Shown in pieces: positions 1 to 11,687 of a stretch of 36,100 bases of DNA. Numbering within the stretch: position 1 is the stretch's first letter; each line of letters begins with the position of its first letter. The notes beneath the pieces are model-generated. The model did not search any database, was not told the origin of the DNA, and worked only from the letters and a program-made list of their open reading frames with translations. Where the stretch lies: assembly GCA_905182585.1 (NCBI GenBank), contig CAJJCC010000031.1, positions 1 to 36,100 on the forward strand. Direction: 5' to 3'. This stretch comes from an uncultured Flavobacteriales bacterium (GTDB lineage: Bacteria > Bacteroidota > Bacteroidia > Flavobacteriales_C > GCA-002722245). Both the position numbers and the translations under genes were made by a program.

Positions 1-2
1 GA

Positions 3-758
3 ACGGCTCATGAGTCTAATGGTAGAGCAACTATCGAAGATGAAGATAACGACTTCTGGTTCGGATTTGAGCAAGAATATTTCATTATGGATACTGCAAC
101 GATGTTACCTCTAGGTTTCCCTGTTGGTGGTTACCCTGGTCCTCAAGGAATGTACTACTGTTCAGTTGGTGGTAAAAATACTTTTGGAAGAGAATTAGTC
201 GAAGAGCATGCTGATCTTTGTATCGATGCAGGATTAAATTTTGAAGGAATCAACCAAGAGGTTGCTGCTGGTCAATGGGAATTCCAATTGTTCGCACAAG
301 GAGCTAAAAAAGCAGGTGACGAAATATGGATTGCGCGTTACCTTTTAGATAGATTAACTGAAAGCTATGGTTACTACATCGAATATCACCCAAAACCTGT
401 AAAAGGAGATTGGAATGGTTCAGGTATGCATGCTAACTTCTCTAACACTACTTTAAGAACTTGTGGTTCTCAAGAGACTTACGAGAAAATTTGTGAAGCG
501 TTCCGCCCTGTAACTAAAGAGCATATCGCTGTTTATGGTGCTTTTAACGACCAAAGATTAACTGGTTTACATGAAACTGCATCTATTAATGATTTCTCTT
601 TCGGAGTTTCAGATAGAGGTGCTTCCATCAGAATACCAATAATTACTGTTCAGAAAGGATGGAAAGGTTGGTTAGAAGATAGAAGACCAGCTTCAAATGG
701 TGATCCATATAAGATTGCTGCTAGAATTATTAAGACTGTTAAAACGGTTAACATATAA
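3..758 (+). CDS. Glutamine synthetase, type II (GSII), 5'-truncated by window edge
   Basis: C-terminal about 251 residues of a eukaryote-like type II glutamine synthetase (glutamate + NH3 + ATP to glutamine), a cytosolic ammonium-assimilation enzyme. The frame is open from base 3. Visible signature segments are HESNGRATIEDEDN, the EQEYF segment with catalytic-site glutamates, YPGPQGMYYC, the ATP-binding segment NGSGMHANFS and DRGASIRIP. GSII proteins in this phylum are about 340 residues, so roughly 85 residues lie upstream of the window. The only internal ATG near the left edge (87) is not the start, because conserved GS sequence precedes it. The gene ends in ATA-TAA and is followed 20 bases later by a strong hairpin terminator, so it is transcriptionally separate from the next gene. 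Family assignment is secure. Whether this is the main or a second glutamine synthetase of the cell cannot be told here. Confidence 0.95.
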   Translation, partial: TAHESNGRATIEDEDNDFWFGFEQEYFIMDTATMLPLGFPVGGYPGPQGMYYCSVGGKNTFGRELVEEHADLCIDAGLNFEGINQEVAAGQWEFQLFAQGAKKAGDEIWIARYLLDRLTESYGYYIEYHPKPVKGDWNGSGMHANFSNTTLRTCGSQETYEKICEAFRPVTKEHIAVYGAFNDQRLTGLHETASINDFSFGVSDRGASIRIPIITVQKGWKGWLEDRRPASNGDPYKIAARIIKTVKTVNI

Positions 759-778
759 TACTTTTTAGAATATATTTA

Positions 779-812
779 AGCCCCGTCATTTTTTAATGAC
801 GGGGCTTTTTGT
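779..812 (+). terminator. Rho-independent terminator of glutamine synthetase
   Basis: A perfect 12-bp stem, AGCCCCGTCATT / AATGACGGGGCT, with a TTTT loop, is followed by TTTTTGTTT. It closes the glutamine synthetase transcript. The same AGCCCC...GGGGCT-T5 design recurs after ilvC and, in variant form, after icd. Confidence 0.93.
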
Positions 813-885
813 TTAATAAGGTATTGATTTATCAACAATTGCTAGATTAAGTACCGACTTTAACTATATAGGTGATAACAACTAT

Positions 886-893
886 TATCTTTG
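886..893 (+). promoter_or_regulatory. Candidate -7 box (TATCTTTG)
   Basis: An exact match to the Bacteroidota -7 consensus TAnnTTTG, 22 bases before the glucosidase ATG. No clear -33 TTG is seen at the usual distance. Such a motif arises by chance every 1-2 kb in sequence this AT-rich, so position is the main support. Confidence 0.45.
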
Positions 894-915
894 CAAGATA
901 AATAGAGTTTAGACT

Positions 916-993
916 ATGACATCCATAGAAGAAAGAAGATTAGAAGAGTTAGATATGAAGTCCATAGAAGAAAGAAGATTAGAAGAGTTAGAT
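916..993 (+). repeat. 39-bp tandem duplication at the 5' end of the glucosidase gene
   Basis: Two head-to-tail 39-base units (916-954 and 955-993) differ only in the second codon (ACA versus AAG), giving 37/39 identity. Each starts with ATG and encodes M-(T/K)-SIEERRLEELD. The unit is a whole number of codons, so the frame is kept and a second in-frame ATG is created at 955. Confidence 0.95.
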
Positions 994-3594
994 CAGAAGG
1001 GAAAGCAAACGTGGAGGAAATGGGGGCCGTATTTAAGTGAGCGACAATGGGGTACCGTTAGAGAAGATTATAGCGAAAACGGTGCCGCTTGGAGTTACTT
1101 TCCGCATGATCATGCTCGATCGAGAGTTTATCGTTGGGGAGAAGATGGTATAGCAGGGATTTCTGATGAGTATCAAAATTTATGTTTTTCACTAGGAATG
1201 TGGAACGGAAACGACGCTATTCTTAAGGAAAGACTTTATGGTTTAACAGGCGAAGACGGGAATCATGGTGAAGATGTTAAGGAGTTATATTATTATTTAG
1301 ATAATACGCCTTCTCATTCATACATGAAGTACTTATATAAGTACCCACATCAAAAATTTCCTTATGGAGATCTTTTAAGAGAAAGTAAGAAAAGAACCAA
1401 AGCTGATCGGGAATATGAAGTTTTAGATACTGGTGTTTTTGACGACAATAAATACTTTGATGTATTTATTGAATATGCTAAAGAAGGCCCATTTGATATC
1501 TTAATTAAAATAACAGCATTTAATAGAGGGAAGGATTCTGCACCTTTAACGATGTTGCCTAATTTTTGGTTTAGAAATTTATGGGATTTTGGTGTTGTTG
1601 ATCAAGTGCCTTCAATCACCAAAGAAGAAACTGAAGGATTTGGAGGCGTAAAAGCAGCACATCATAGAATTGGTGACTATTATTTATACTTTGATTCACC
1701 TGATAAATTCCTTTTTACAAACAATACTACCAACTCAGAACGAATATTTGATAAGGAAAATGAAAGCCCTTTTGTAAAAGATGCATTTCATACAGCAATT
1801 GTAAATAATAAAGATTTATCCATTTTTGACGGTGTTGACTCAGGCACCAAGTTTGCGCCCTATTATTCTAGAGAAGTAAAGGGCGGTGAGAAAGTTGAAT
1901 TCCGTTTAAAACTAACCAAAGACAAAACGGATGTAAACCCTTTATTAGAAGGTTTTACAGAGACGTTTAAAGATAGAATTGTAGAGGCTGATAAGTTTTA
2001 CGATTATTTCATTCCAAAGAATGCAACTGAAGACATGGCGAAAATCCAACGTCAAGCTTTTGCAGGAATGCTTTGGACAAAACAATATTACAATTTTGAT
2101 GTTCAGCAATGGTTAGACGGAGACAAAGGTCATCCGACGCCACCAAAATCAAGACGAGATGGCCGTAATTCAGGGTGGAAACATCTACACAATGAAGATA
2201 TTATGTCGATGCCTGATAAATGGGAGTATCCATGGTATGCAGCTTGGGATACTGCTTTTCATTGCGTTCCAATTGCCATGATTGATCCTGATTATGCAAA
2301 AAAACAATTAATCATCTTAACCCGTGAGTGGTATATGCACCCCAACGGTCAAATGCCAGCTTATGAGTGGGCATTTGGAGATGTAAACCCGCCAGTTCAA
2401 GCTTGGGCTGCTTTAAAGGTTTACGAAACAGAAAAGAAACACTTTGGAAGAAGCGATGTTGATTTTCTAAAAAAGATTTTTCAAAAATTAAGCATCAATT
2501 TCACTTGGTGGGTTAATCAAAAAGATTCCACAGGTAAAAATGTCTTTGAAGGTGGTTTTTTAGGGTTGGACAATATTGGAGTATTTGATCGCAGTAATAA
2601 ATTACCGGGTGGAGGTATATTAGAACAAGCAGATGGTACTGCATGGATGGCAATGTATTCCTTGAATTTAATGAAAATGGCACTTAAGATTTGTGAGTTC
2701 GACAGTTCTTTCGAGGATGTAGCAACCAAATTTTATGAGCATTTTGTATATATATCAGAATCCCTAAATAGAAGTGATAACAAGTGGGTAGGAATGTGGG
2801 ATGAAGAAGAAGGTTTCTTTTATGATCTTTTGATGCTTCCTGAAGAAAAGTTTATTCCATTAAAAATTCACTCACTGGTAGGGTTAATGCCAATGTATGC
2901 TGTTTCTTTAATTCACAAAGAGACCCTCGCCCACGTTCCCGAATTTTTAAAGCGTTTGCGTTGGTTTAGAAACAACCGAACAAATAAGGATAAATATTTA
3001 GTGCTTGAAGACTTTAAGGATAATGAAGATGTCTTGTTTTCATTAATACCTAAAGAAAGATTGATTCGACTCTTACAACACATGTTGGATGAATCAGAAT
3101 TTTTATCGAAAGGTGGAGTTCGATCATTGTCAAAAAGGCATACTGAAAAGTATTCTGTATCTATCGAGGATGAAGATTACGATATCGATTATCAACCAGG
3201 AGAATCAACTACTTCAATGTTTGGAGGTAATTCTAACTGGAGAGGTCCGGTATGGTTCCCCACAAATTATTTGTTAATAGAGTCTTTAAGAGAATACTAT
3301 AAATATTATGGTGATGATTTAAAGTTGGAATTCCCATCTAAATCTGGAAATAAATTAAACTTAGATCAAATAGCAGATGAATTATCCAATCGATTGATTA
3401 GTATTTTCACGAAAGATAATGATGGGGACAGACTTGTGAATGAAAGTGAAAAATTTTATCGTGACCCTCATTGTAAAGACCTAGTCTTATTCTATGAGTA
3501 TTTTCATGGTGATAATCTTAGAGGAGTTGGAGCCTCTCATCAAACAGGATGGACGGGTATTGTAGCGAAGTTGATTAATAAATATAAAGGCTGA
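916..3594 (+). CDS. MGH1-like (GH63-related) glycoside hydrolase / glucosidase
   Basis: An 892-residue protein of the large bacterial glucosidase family with an (alpha/alpha)6-barrel related to GH63 mannosyl-oligosaccharide glucosidases. It begins, after the duplicated N-terminus, with the family hallmark KWGPYLSERQWGTVREDYS, followed by YFPHDHARSRVYRWGEDGIAGI. The catalytic-domain segment PWYAAWDTAFH carries W444-D445, and the C-terminal YEYFHGDN segment carries E861. D445 and E861 are my candidates for catalytic acid and base by analogy with GH63, not proven. No signal peptide is seen, so it is probably cytosolic, acting on imported or storage oligosaccharides; the exact substrate is unknown. 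Known homologues begin at about the second repeat unit, so the true start may be ATG 955 (879 residues). It stands alone between two unrelated genes and has a candidate -7 box upstream. Confidence 0.88.
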   Translation: MTSIEERRLEELDMKSIEERRLEELDQKGKQTWRKWGPYLSERQWGTVREDYSENGAAWSYFPHDHARSRVYRWGEDGIAGISDEYQNLCFSLGMWNGNDAILKERLYGLTGEDGNHGEDVKELYYYLDNTPSHSYMKYLYKYPHQKFPYGDLLRESKKRTKADREYEVLDTGVFDDNKYFDVFIEYAKEGPFDILIKITAFNRGKDSAPLTMLPNFWFRNLWDFGVVDQVPSITKEETEGFGGVKAAHHRIGDYYLYFDSPDKFLFTNNTTNSERIFDKENESPFVKDAFHTAIVNNKDLSIFDGVDSGTKFAPYYSREVKGGEKVEFRLKLTKDKTDVNPLLEGFTETFKDRIVEADKFYDYFIPKNATEDMAKIQRQAFAGMLWTKQYYNFDVQQWLDGDKGHPTPPKSRRDGRNSGWKHLHNEDIMSMPDKWEYPWYAAWDTAFHCVPIAMIDPDYAKKQLIILTREWYMHPNGQMPAYEWAFGDVNPPVQAWAALKVYETEKKHFGRSDVDFLKKIFQKLSINFTWWVNQKDSTGKNVFEGGFLGLDNIGVFDRSNKLPGGGILEQADGTAWMAMYSLNLMKMALKICEFDSSFEDVATKFYEHFVYISESLNRSDNKWVGMWDEEEGFFYDLLMLPEEKFIPLKIHSLVGLMPMYAVSLIHKETLAHVPEFLKRLRWFRNNRTNKDKYLVLEDFKDNEDVLFSLIPKERLIRLLQHMLDESEFLSKGGVRSLSKRHTEKYSVSIEDEDYDIDYQPGESTTSMFGGNSNWRGPVWFPTNYLLIESLREYYKYYGDDLKLEFPSKSGNKLNLDQIADELSNRLISIFTKDNDGDRLVNESEKFYRDPHCKDLVLFYEYFHGDNLRGVGASHQTGWTGIVAKLINKYKG

Positions 3595-3630
3595 TTTTAG
3601 TCTTTCATTAAAAGATTAAAAAATCATTTC

Positions 3631-3658
3631 CAAATGTCCGTAAAAAATCGGACATTTG
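3631..3658. promoter_or_regulatory. Perfect 10-bp inverted repeat upstream of ilvC
   Basis: CAAATGTCCG - 8-base AT-rich spacer - CGGACATTTG, ending 34 bases before the ilvC ATG. No T-tract follows on the plus strand, so it is not a classical terminator for the glucosidase gene. The right arm ends in CATTTG, resembling the 3' half of a -7 box, so it could be an operator overlapping the ilvC promoter or an mRNA leader hairpin. The symmetry is seen directly; the function is inferred. Confidence 0.6.
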
Positions 3659-3692
3659 CGCACTTAAATAAGCAATAAAAACCAGTTTAGAT

Positions 3693-5174
3693 ATGGCTAA
3701 TTATTTTAATACATTATCTCATGCTCAGAAATTAGAGGCTATGGGTCAATGTGAGTTCATGGATGGAACTCATTTTACTGAAGGTGTAAATGCACTTAAG
3801 GGAAAGAAAATCGTTATTGTTGGATGTGGAGCTCAAGGTTTAAACCAAGGATTAAACATGAGAGATAGTGGTTTAGATATCTCTTATGCTTTAAGAGCAG
3901 GAGCTATTGAGCAAAAAAGACAATCGTTCTTAAATGCATCTGAGAATGGTTTTACAGTTGGTACTTATGAGGAGTTAGTTCCTGATGCCGACTTAGTAAT
4001 TAACCTTACTCCAGATAAGCAACATACAAGTGTAGTTACTGCACTTATGCCATTAATTAAAAAAGACGGTGCTTTAGCTTACTCACATGGTTTCAACATC
4101 GTTGAGGAAGGAATGAAAGTTCGTGAAGATATTACTGTTGTCATGGTTGCTCCTAAGTGCCCTGGCTCAGAAGTTAGAGAAGAGTACAAAAGAGGTTTTG
4201 GTGTGCCAACTCTTTTAGCTGTTCACCCAGAAAATGACCCTCAAGGGAAAGGTTGGGATTACGCAAAAGCTTACGCTGTTGGAACAGGTGGCGATAGAGC
4301 TGGATGTTTAAAATCATCTTTTGTTGCTGAAGTTAAATCTGACTTAATGGGAGAGCAAACAATTCTTTGTGGATTGTTACAAACTGGATCTATTTTATGT
4401 TTTGATAAAATGGTTGCAGGTGGAATCGACGCTGGTTATGCTTCAAAATTAATCCAATACGGATGGGAAGCGATCACTGAAGGTTTAAAGCAAGGTGGAA
4501 TTACAAATATGATGGACAGATTGTCTAATCCTTCAAAAATTAAAGCTTTTGATTTAGCTGAAGAATTAAAAGGAATCATGAAGCCATTGTTTGATAAGCA
4601 CATGGATGACATCTTTACTGGAGTTTTCTCTAGTACTATGATGGCTGATTGGGCTAACGATGATGTTAACTTATTAGGGTGGAGAGCTGCTACAGGTGAA
4701 ACTAACTTTGAGAAGACTCCAGCCGGCGACGTTGAGATTTCTGAGCAAGAATTTTATGACAATGGTGTTGTAATGGTTGCAATGGTTAAAGCTGGTGTTG
4801 AATTGGCTTTCGAAGCAATGGTTAACGCTGGAATTATCGATGAATCTGCTTATTACGAATCATTACATGAAACTCCATTAATAGCAAATACAATCGCAAG
4901 AAAGAAATTATACGAGATGAACTCTGTGATTTCTGATACTGCGGAGTACGGATGTTATTTATTCGATCATGCTTGTAAGCCTTTATTAAAAGACTTTATT
5001 GCTAAGATTGATTTAAATGTTATCGGTAAAAAATACGATGATGGTTTAACTAATTCGGTTGATAACCAAACTTTAGTTGCAGTTAACGCGGCAATTAGAA
5101 ATCATCCTGTTGAAGAAATCGGAGTTTACCTTAGAGCTGAAATGGCTGATATGAAATCTATAGCTGTAGGTTAA
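3693..5174 (+). CDS. ilvC: Ketol-acid reductoisomerase, class II (long form)
   Basis: A 493-residue NADP-dependent ketol-acid reductoisomerase, the second common step of valine and isoleucine synthesis (acetolactate or acetohydroxybutyrate to the dihydroxy acid, Mg2+-dependent). The N-terminal Rossmann motif is G44-C-G46-AQ-G49, followed by [19 protein letters not shown], nearly identical to the enterobacterial long form; 493 residues versus 491 in E. coli supports class II. The C-terminal half has the knotted-domain segments with repeated acidic residues ([26 protein letters not shown]). No other ilv gene (ilvB/N, ilvD, ilvA) is in the window, so this gene is separated from its pathway. It lies behind a perfect inverted repeat and ends in its own strong terminator, consistent with an independent monocistronic unit. 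Confidence 0.97.
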   Translation: MANYFNTLSHAQKLEAMGQCEFMDGTHFTEGVNALKGKKIVIVGCGAQGLNQGLNMRDSGLDISYALRAGAIEQKRQSFLNASENGFTVGTYEELVPDADLVINLTPDKQHTSVVTALMPLIKKDGALAYSHGFNIVEEGMKVREDITVVMVAPKCPGSEVREEYKRGFGVPTLLAVHPENDPQGKGWDYAKAYAVGTGGDRAGCLKSSFVAEVKSDLMGEQTILCGLLQTGSILCFDKMVAGGIDAGYASKLIQYGWEAITEGLKQGGITNMMDRLSNPSKIKAFDLAEELKGIMKPLFDKHMDDIFTGVFSSTMMADWANDDVNLLGWRAATGETNFEKTPAGDVEISEQEFYDNGVVMVAMVKAGVELAFEAMVNAGIIDESAYYESLHETPLIANTIARKKLYEMNSVISDTAEYGCYLFDHACKPLLKDFIAKIDLNVIGKKYDDGLTNSVDNQTLVAVNAAIRNHPVEEIGVYLRAEMADMKSIAVG

Positions 5175-5191
5175 TTAAATCTATAGTATTG

Positions 5192-5222
5192 AGCCCCATC
5201 ACATTTGTGATGGGGCTTTTTG
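5192..5222 (+). terminator. Rho-independent terminator of ilvC
   Basis: An 11-bp perfect stem, AGCCCCATCAC / GTGATGGGGCT, with an ATTT loop, is followed by TTTTTGC. It is near-identical in design to the terminator at 779. Confidence 0.94.
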
Positions 5223-5272
5223 CTTTTAGAGGGTTTTATTGTTTAACTTTAAAATCTTTTTAATTAAAGATT

Positions 5273-6367
5273 ATGAAAAAAAACATTGCTTTCTTTCTTC
5301 TTTTTTTATCCTTTTTTGGCTTTAGTCAGAACGATACATTATTCTACACTGGTTTCGACTCCCTTACAGTTGATGTTAATGAAAAATTGGACCCTGTAGC
5401 TTCAAATAAGCTTGATGTTCACACTTGGATGAGAGCCTCAATATCATCTAGTCTCTCATCAAAGATTTTAAGTGAAGCTGATAATGAAGAATGGTATGAT
5501 TCTGATCTATGGGAAAAATGGCATAAAATGTCTTATACTGAACTTCTTGGAACAACTACGCTTGATGATACAATATATAATGTCTTTAAAAAGAATGTGG
5601 GGTACAGATCTTTTTCATGGTTTCAAGTTTCTGGGCAAGCTCAAAATTTAATGTTATCTGAACCTATTTTTTTAGGTGATAGCGCAAGTTTGTTGAAGTG
5701 GAAATCAATGCCTATTCAGGGACCAAGGTTTCAAGATGGCTATAAGGTTTATGTTTCTGAAGGTGGTGGGCATACAATAGAAACATTTCCTGTTTTTGAT
5801 CTTGAACCAGATTTTGTAATGAAACAATTGGATGTTTCAACTTCAAGTCCAGATAGCGCTATAACTTCACTAAAAATGCTGTTGGATGATTTTGACCTCA
5901 TACCTGAGGATGGTACTGATCATATTAATTATAGATTACCGGACACATTTGGAGGGATAGTTGATTCAACAAGGCAAATTCCATTTATGCAAGAATTTGA
6001 ATTAGACTTGTCTGAATATTCAGGTTTTATACAAATCGCTTTTTATCATGACTCATATGACAACAATGGAATTATGCTTGATGATATATTAGTAACAGGA
6101 ACAGGTTCCGTTGGGATGCATGAAAAAAACAAATTAGGTTTTAATCTTTACCCTAATCCGGCGATAAATTCAATTTACCTTAAGATGGAGGACGGATCCA
6201 CAATTAATGATGTTTCTATTTTTACCTTAAAAGGTCAGCTTGTTTCAAAAGTAACTTACAAGTCTTTTCAAATAATTGATGTTTCAACTCTTAAACCAGG
6301 AAGCTATCTTATAAAAGTAACAACTGAATCAGGTTATTATTCAACAAGATTTTCAAAAATCAAATAA
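5273..6367 (+). CDS. Secreted protein with T9SS type A C-terminal sorting domain
   Basis: A 364-residue exported protein. Residues 1-18 form a Sec signal peptide (MKK, a long Phe/Leu-rich core, cleavage near FSQ-ND). The middle has the beta-rich, aromatic pattern seen in choice-of-anchor/jelly-roll domains of T9SS cargo, with W/F-containing strands and a late LDDILVTG strand. I cannot name a ligand or enzyme activity, and no catalytic motif is evident. The last 75 or so residues are a typical T9SS sorting domain: FNLYPNPA start, then KGQLV, then LKPGSYLIKV and a final TRFSKIK. The protein should therefore cross the outer membrane by T9SS and be surface-anchored or released. Its TAA abuts the ATG of the M16 protease gene, so the two are very probably co-translated. 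Confidence 0.88.
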   Translation: MKKNIAFFLLFLSFFGFSQNDTLFYTGFDSLTVDVNEKLDPVASNKLDVHTWMRASISSSLSSKILSEADNEEWYDSDLWEKWHKMSYTELLGTTTLDDTIYNVFKKNVGYRSFSWFQVSGQAQNLMLSEPIFLGDSASLLKWKSMPIQGPRFQDGYKVYVSEGGGHTIETFPVFDLEPDFVMKQLDVSTSSPDSAITSLKMLLDDFDLIPEDGTDHINYRLPDTFGGIVDSTRQIPFMQEFELDLSEYSGFIQIAFYHDSYDNNGIMLDDILVTGTGSVGMHEKNKLGFNLYPNPAINSIYLKMEDGSTINDVSIFTLKGQLVSKVTYKSFQIIDVSTLKPGSYLIKVTTESGYYSTRFSKIK

Positions 6368-9334
6368 ATGAAGTGTTTTCAAATTTCAGCTTTTATCGTT
6401 TTATTCTTATTAATAGGATGTATTCCCAAAAACCTTGAAACTCAAAAGCCAATTAGAGTTGAGGAAGGTATAAGAGTTTTACCCTCGTATGATCTTAATT
6501 CGTTTTCAACAGTTGAAAATGACCCTCTGAAAGTTAGAGCGTATACGTTGAAAAATGGACTTAAAGTATTTTTAACAGTTAATAAAGAAGCACCGAGAAT
6601 TCAAACTCAAGTTTCAGTTAGAGCAGGAGGGAAACATGACCCTGCAAACGCAACTGGTTTAGCACATTATTTAGAGCACCTCCTTTTTAAAGGAACCTCA
6701 AAATTAGGAACAATTGATTATAAGAAAGAAAAAATAGAATTGGATAAAATAACGTTGCTTTATGAATCGTATAGACAAACGAAAGATTCTTTGGAAAGAG
6801 CTATTATTTACCATAAAATAGATTCGATCTCAGGAGTAGCTTCAAAATTTGCGTGCTTAAATGAATTTGATCAAGCGCACTCTATTTTAGGAGCAACTGG
6901 TACAAACGCATATACAACACATGATAATACATCTTACATTACAAATATTCCTTCCAATCAATTAAAGTTTTGGTTGGAACTGGAGTCAGAGCGATTTATG
7001 AATCCTGTTTTAAGGTTGTTTCATACTGAATTAGAAGCGGTTTATGAAGAAAAGAATAGATCTCAAGACAATCACTTTCGCCAGCAGTATTACGTAATGC
7101 TAAGAGGTTTATTTAAAAAGCATAATTACGGGCTGCAAACAACTATTGGAACAATAGATCATTTAAAAAATCCATCTATTGTTGAAATAAAAAAGTTTTT
7201 TAAGCATTATTATGTACCGAATAACATGGCAATTATCTTGAGTGGTGATTTCAACCCCGATTCTGCAATTACATACATCAAATCAACATTTGGAGCGTTT
7301 GAATCGTCACCTATAAATGAATACCGATTTGAACATGAAGATTCCATTATTAAGCATGAAGAGTTTACGTTAAAAGCACCAGATGCATCAAGTTTATTAA
7401 TGGCTTATCGTTTACCAAAAGCAGGGAGTAAATCTGTTTATTTGGCAAGAATGACAGATATGATTTTAAATAATTCCAAAGCAGGATTAATTGATTTAAA
7501 CATAAATCAACAACAAAAAGCAGTTGGGGTTTATTCAGGCGTGAATGTAAGTGCTGATTATTCTTACCATATACTAGGAGGTTCCCCAACAACTGGACAA
7601 ACGTTAAAAGAACTTCAAGCTTTAATTAATGCTCAAATTGAGTTGGTTAAAAAAGGTGATTTTCCAGATTGGCTCATTCCTGCAATAATCAACGATTTTA
7701 AAGTAAGAGAGTTAAAAGCATTACAAAGTAATAAAAACAGAGTTGGCGCAATAAATGACGCTTTTGTTCACGGTTTAAATTGGGAACAAAAAAGTCAAGA
7801 TATTGCTGTTTTGGCTTCTATTACAAAGGAAGAGGTGATTGAGTTTGCAAACAAATTTTATGCAGATAATTATGTTGCTGTATACAAGGAACAAACAGAC
7901 GAAGTGTTAAGCAGGTTGAAAGTTAAAAAACCAGGAATCACTCCTTTGGATATTCCAGAAGGGAATAAATCAGACTTCTTAAGAAGCTTTATCGATCATA
8001 ACAATCCAAACCCGATTGAATCTTCATTTATTAACTATAAAAAAGAAGTTAATGTTGAAGAGTTATTTAGCGGTGTCCCGTTGAACTATTCTAAAAATAT
8101 TCATGATGAACTGTTCTCATTACAAATTGTATTCCCTATGGGGACATATCATGATGCTAATTTAAAATTAGTGGCTCAACAGATAAGTCTTTTAAGTACA
8201 GATAAATTCTCAGCTGGAGAGTTATCACAAGAAATGTACAAGTTAGGGATGGCTTATACTGTAAGTGTTGGTCAAAAAGAAACTACAATTAGTTTGTCAG
8301 GATTAGGGTCTCAATTGGATACAAGTTTTACAATGTTGAATAATATATTAAATGAAATTATTCCAAACCAAGATGTATTAAATGGTTTAGTTCAGAAAAC
8401 AATTCAAGTAAGACAGAATCAGTTGAAAAATCCCAAAAGTATTTTGTGGAACGGAATGCAAAACTTTGCTGTATATGGGGATCACTCACCGTTAAAAAGT
8501 CAGTTATCAAATGAACAGTTATTAAAAACAACTTCTACAGAATTGGTTAATTCATTTAAGGCAATGATTAAAATTAAACCTCAAGTATTATTTTATGGTG
8601 AATCTTCTATTAAAGAGTTGAGAGCTGTATTGAGTAACTCATTTGTAGATAAGGCAAATTCTGAAAATAAATTAGAAATTGAATATGAAAGAAAAAACAT
8701 GGATGAAACAGAAATTTTGGTTTTAGACTATGATTTAAAGCAAAGTGAAATTTTACTCTTGTCTAAAGGTTCAACTTTTAAAAAGTCGGAATTAGCAGCC
8801 AATAAAGTATTTAACGAATATTATGGAGGAGGAATGTCTTCTGTGATTTTTCAAGAAATAAGAGAAAAGAAAGCCTTGGCCTATTCTTCCTTTGCTGTTT
8901 ATACAACTGCAAAGGATTCTGTTAAGCCGCAATACACCTATGGGTATTTAGGTTGTCAAACTGATAAGTCAATTGAAGCAATTGAAGCCTTATTAAGTTT
9001 GTTAAAAGACATGCCCGAAGATTCAATTAAGTTCGAACAAGCAAAGTCTGCACTGAAACAACAACTTTCTTCAAGCAGAACAACAAGAGCTGGTAAATTA
9101 AGCAGCTATTGGGCAGATCAGAAGTTAGGGTTTGAAACCTCCAAAGGAGAAATGATTTATAATAGTCTTGATGCCTTGCAATTCGAGGATGTTATTCAGT
9201 TTCACAAAGAGCGTATTTCTAAGAATAATTATACAATTTTAATTATTTCAAATTTGAAAGAACTAGACTTGGAGGGGCTAAAACGCTATGGGAAAGTGGA
9301 AATTATATCTGTAGAAGATTTGTACCCTTATTAG
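6368..9334 (+). CDS. M16 (pitrilysin-family) zinc metalloprotease, lipoprotein, two M16 units
   Basis: A 988-residue tandem M16 peptidase. The N-terminus is a lipoprotein signal peptide with lipobox LLIGC (Cys18), so it is periplasmic or outer-membrane attached. The first unit carries the inverted zinc motif H100-Y-L-E103-H104; the third ligand is probably E228 in ELEAVYEE (E221 and E228 spaced seven apart as in pitrilysin and insulysin). The H104-to-E228 interval is about 45 residues longer than in pitrilysin because of a charged, helical insertion at about 115-160. The second unit (from about 550) lacks HxxEH and is the usual inactive half that closes the chamber. Expected substrates are unfolded peptides or processed export products. 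It starts immediately after the stop of the T9SS cargo gene (TAAATG), which suggests a functional link. No terminator follows it. Confidence 0.93.
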   Translation: MKCFQISAFIVLFLLIGCIPKNLETQKPIRVEEGIRVLPSYDLNSFSTVENDPLKVRAYTLKNGLKVFLTVNKEAPRIQTQVSVRAGGKHDPANATGLAHYLEHLLFKGTSKLGTIDYKKEKIELDKITLLYESYRQTKDSLERAIIYHKIDSISGVASKFACLNEFDQAHSILGATGTNAYTTHDNTSYITNIPSNQLKFWLELESERFMNPVLRLFHTELEAVYEEKNRSQDNHFRQQYYVMLRGLFKKHNYGLQTTIGTIDHLKNPSIVEIKKFFKHYYVPNNMAIILSGDFNPDSAITYIKSTFGAFESSPINEYRFEHEDSIIKHEEFTLKAPDASSLLMAYRLPKAGSKSVYLARMTDMILNNSKAGLIDLNINQQQKAVGVYSGVNVSADYSYHILGGSPTTGQTLKELQALINAQIELVKKGDFPDWLIPAIINDFKVRELKALQSNKNRVGAINDAFVHGLNWEQKSQDIAVLASITKEEVIEFANKFYADNYVAVYKEQTDEVLSRLKVKKPGITPLDIPEGNKSDFLRSFIDHNNPNPIESSFINYKKEVNVEELFSGVPLNYSKNIHDELFSLQIVFPMGTYHDANLKLVAQQISLLSTDKFSAGELSQEMYKLGMAYTVSVGQKETTISLSGLGSQLDTSFTMLNNILNEIIPNQDVLNGLVQKTIQVRQNQLKNPKSILWNGMQNFAVYGDHSPLKSQLSNEQLLKTTSTELVNSFKAMIKIKPQVLFYGESSIKELRAVLSNSFVDKANSENKLEIEYERKNMDETEILVLDYDLKQSEILLLSKGSTFKKSELAANKVFNEYYGGGMSSVIFQEIREKKALAYSSFAVYTTAKDSVKPQYTYGYLGCQTDKSIEAIEALLSLLKDMPEDSIKFEQAKSALKQQLSSSRTTRAGKLSSYWADQKLGFETSKGEMIYNSLDALQFEDVIQFHKERISKNNYTILIISNLKELDLEGLKRYGKVEIISVEDLYPY

Positions 9335-9359
9335 TCTAGCATTGCCCGTAATAAATAGT

Positions 9360-9367
9360 TATATTTG
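9360..9367 (+). promoter_or_regulatory. Candidate -7 box (TATATTTG) for icd
   Basis: An exact TAnnTTTG match, 30 bases before the icd ATG. A TTG at 9342-9344 could serve as -33 with a rather short 15-base spacer. Confidence 0.45.
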
Positions 9368-9388
9368 GAGCCGAATTTTGAATTATAA

Positions 9389-11623
<2,235 letters not shown>

Positions 11624-11643
11624 TATTCAACACTAAAATATAA

Positions 11644-11677
11644 AGCCCTCTCGATTTAATCGAGAGGGCTTTTTTTG
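11644..11677. terminator. Terminator between convergent icd and rnhB
   Basis: A 12-bp perfect stem, AGCCCTCTCGAT / ATCGAGAGGGCT, with a 3-base loop, is followed on the plus strand by seven Ts. On the minus strand the stem is followed by TTTATATTTTA, a weaker U-tract, so it probably also stops rnhB transcripts. Confidence 0.92.
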
Positions 11678-11687
11678 TGCTTTAAAT

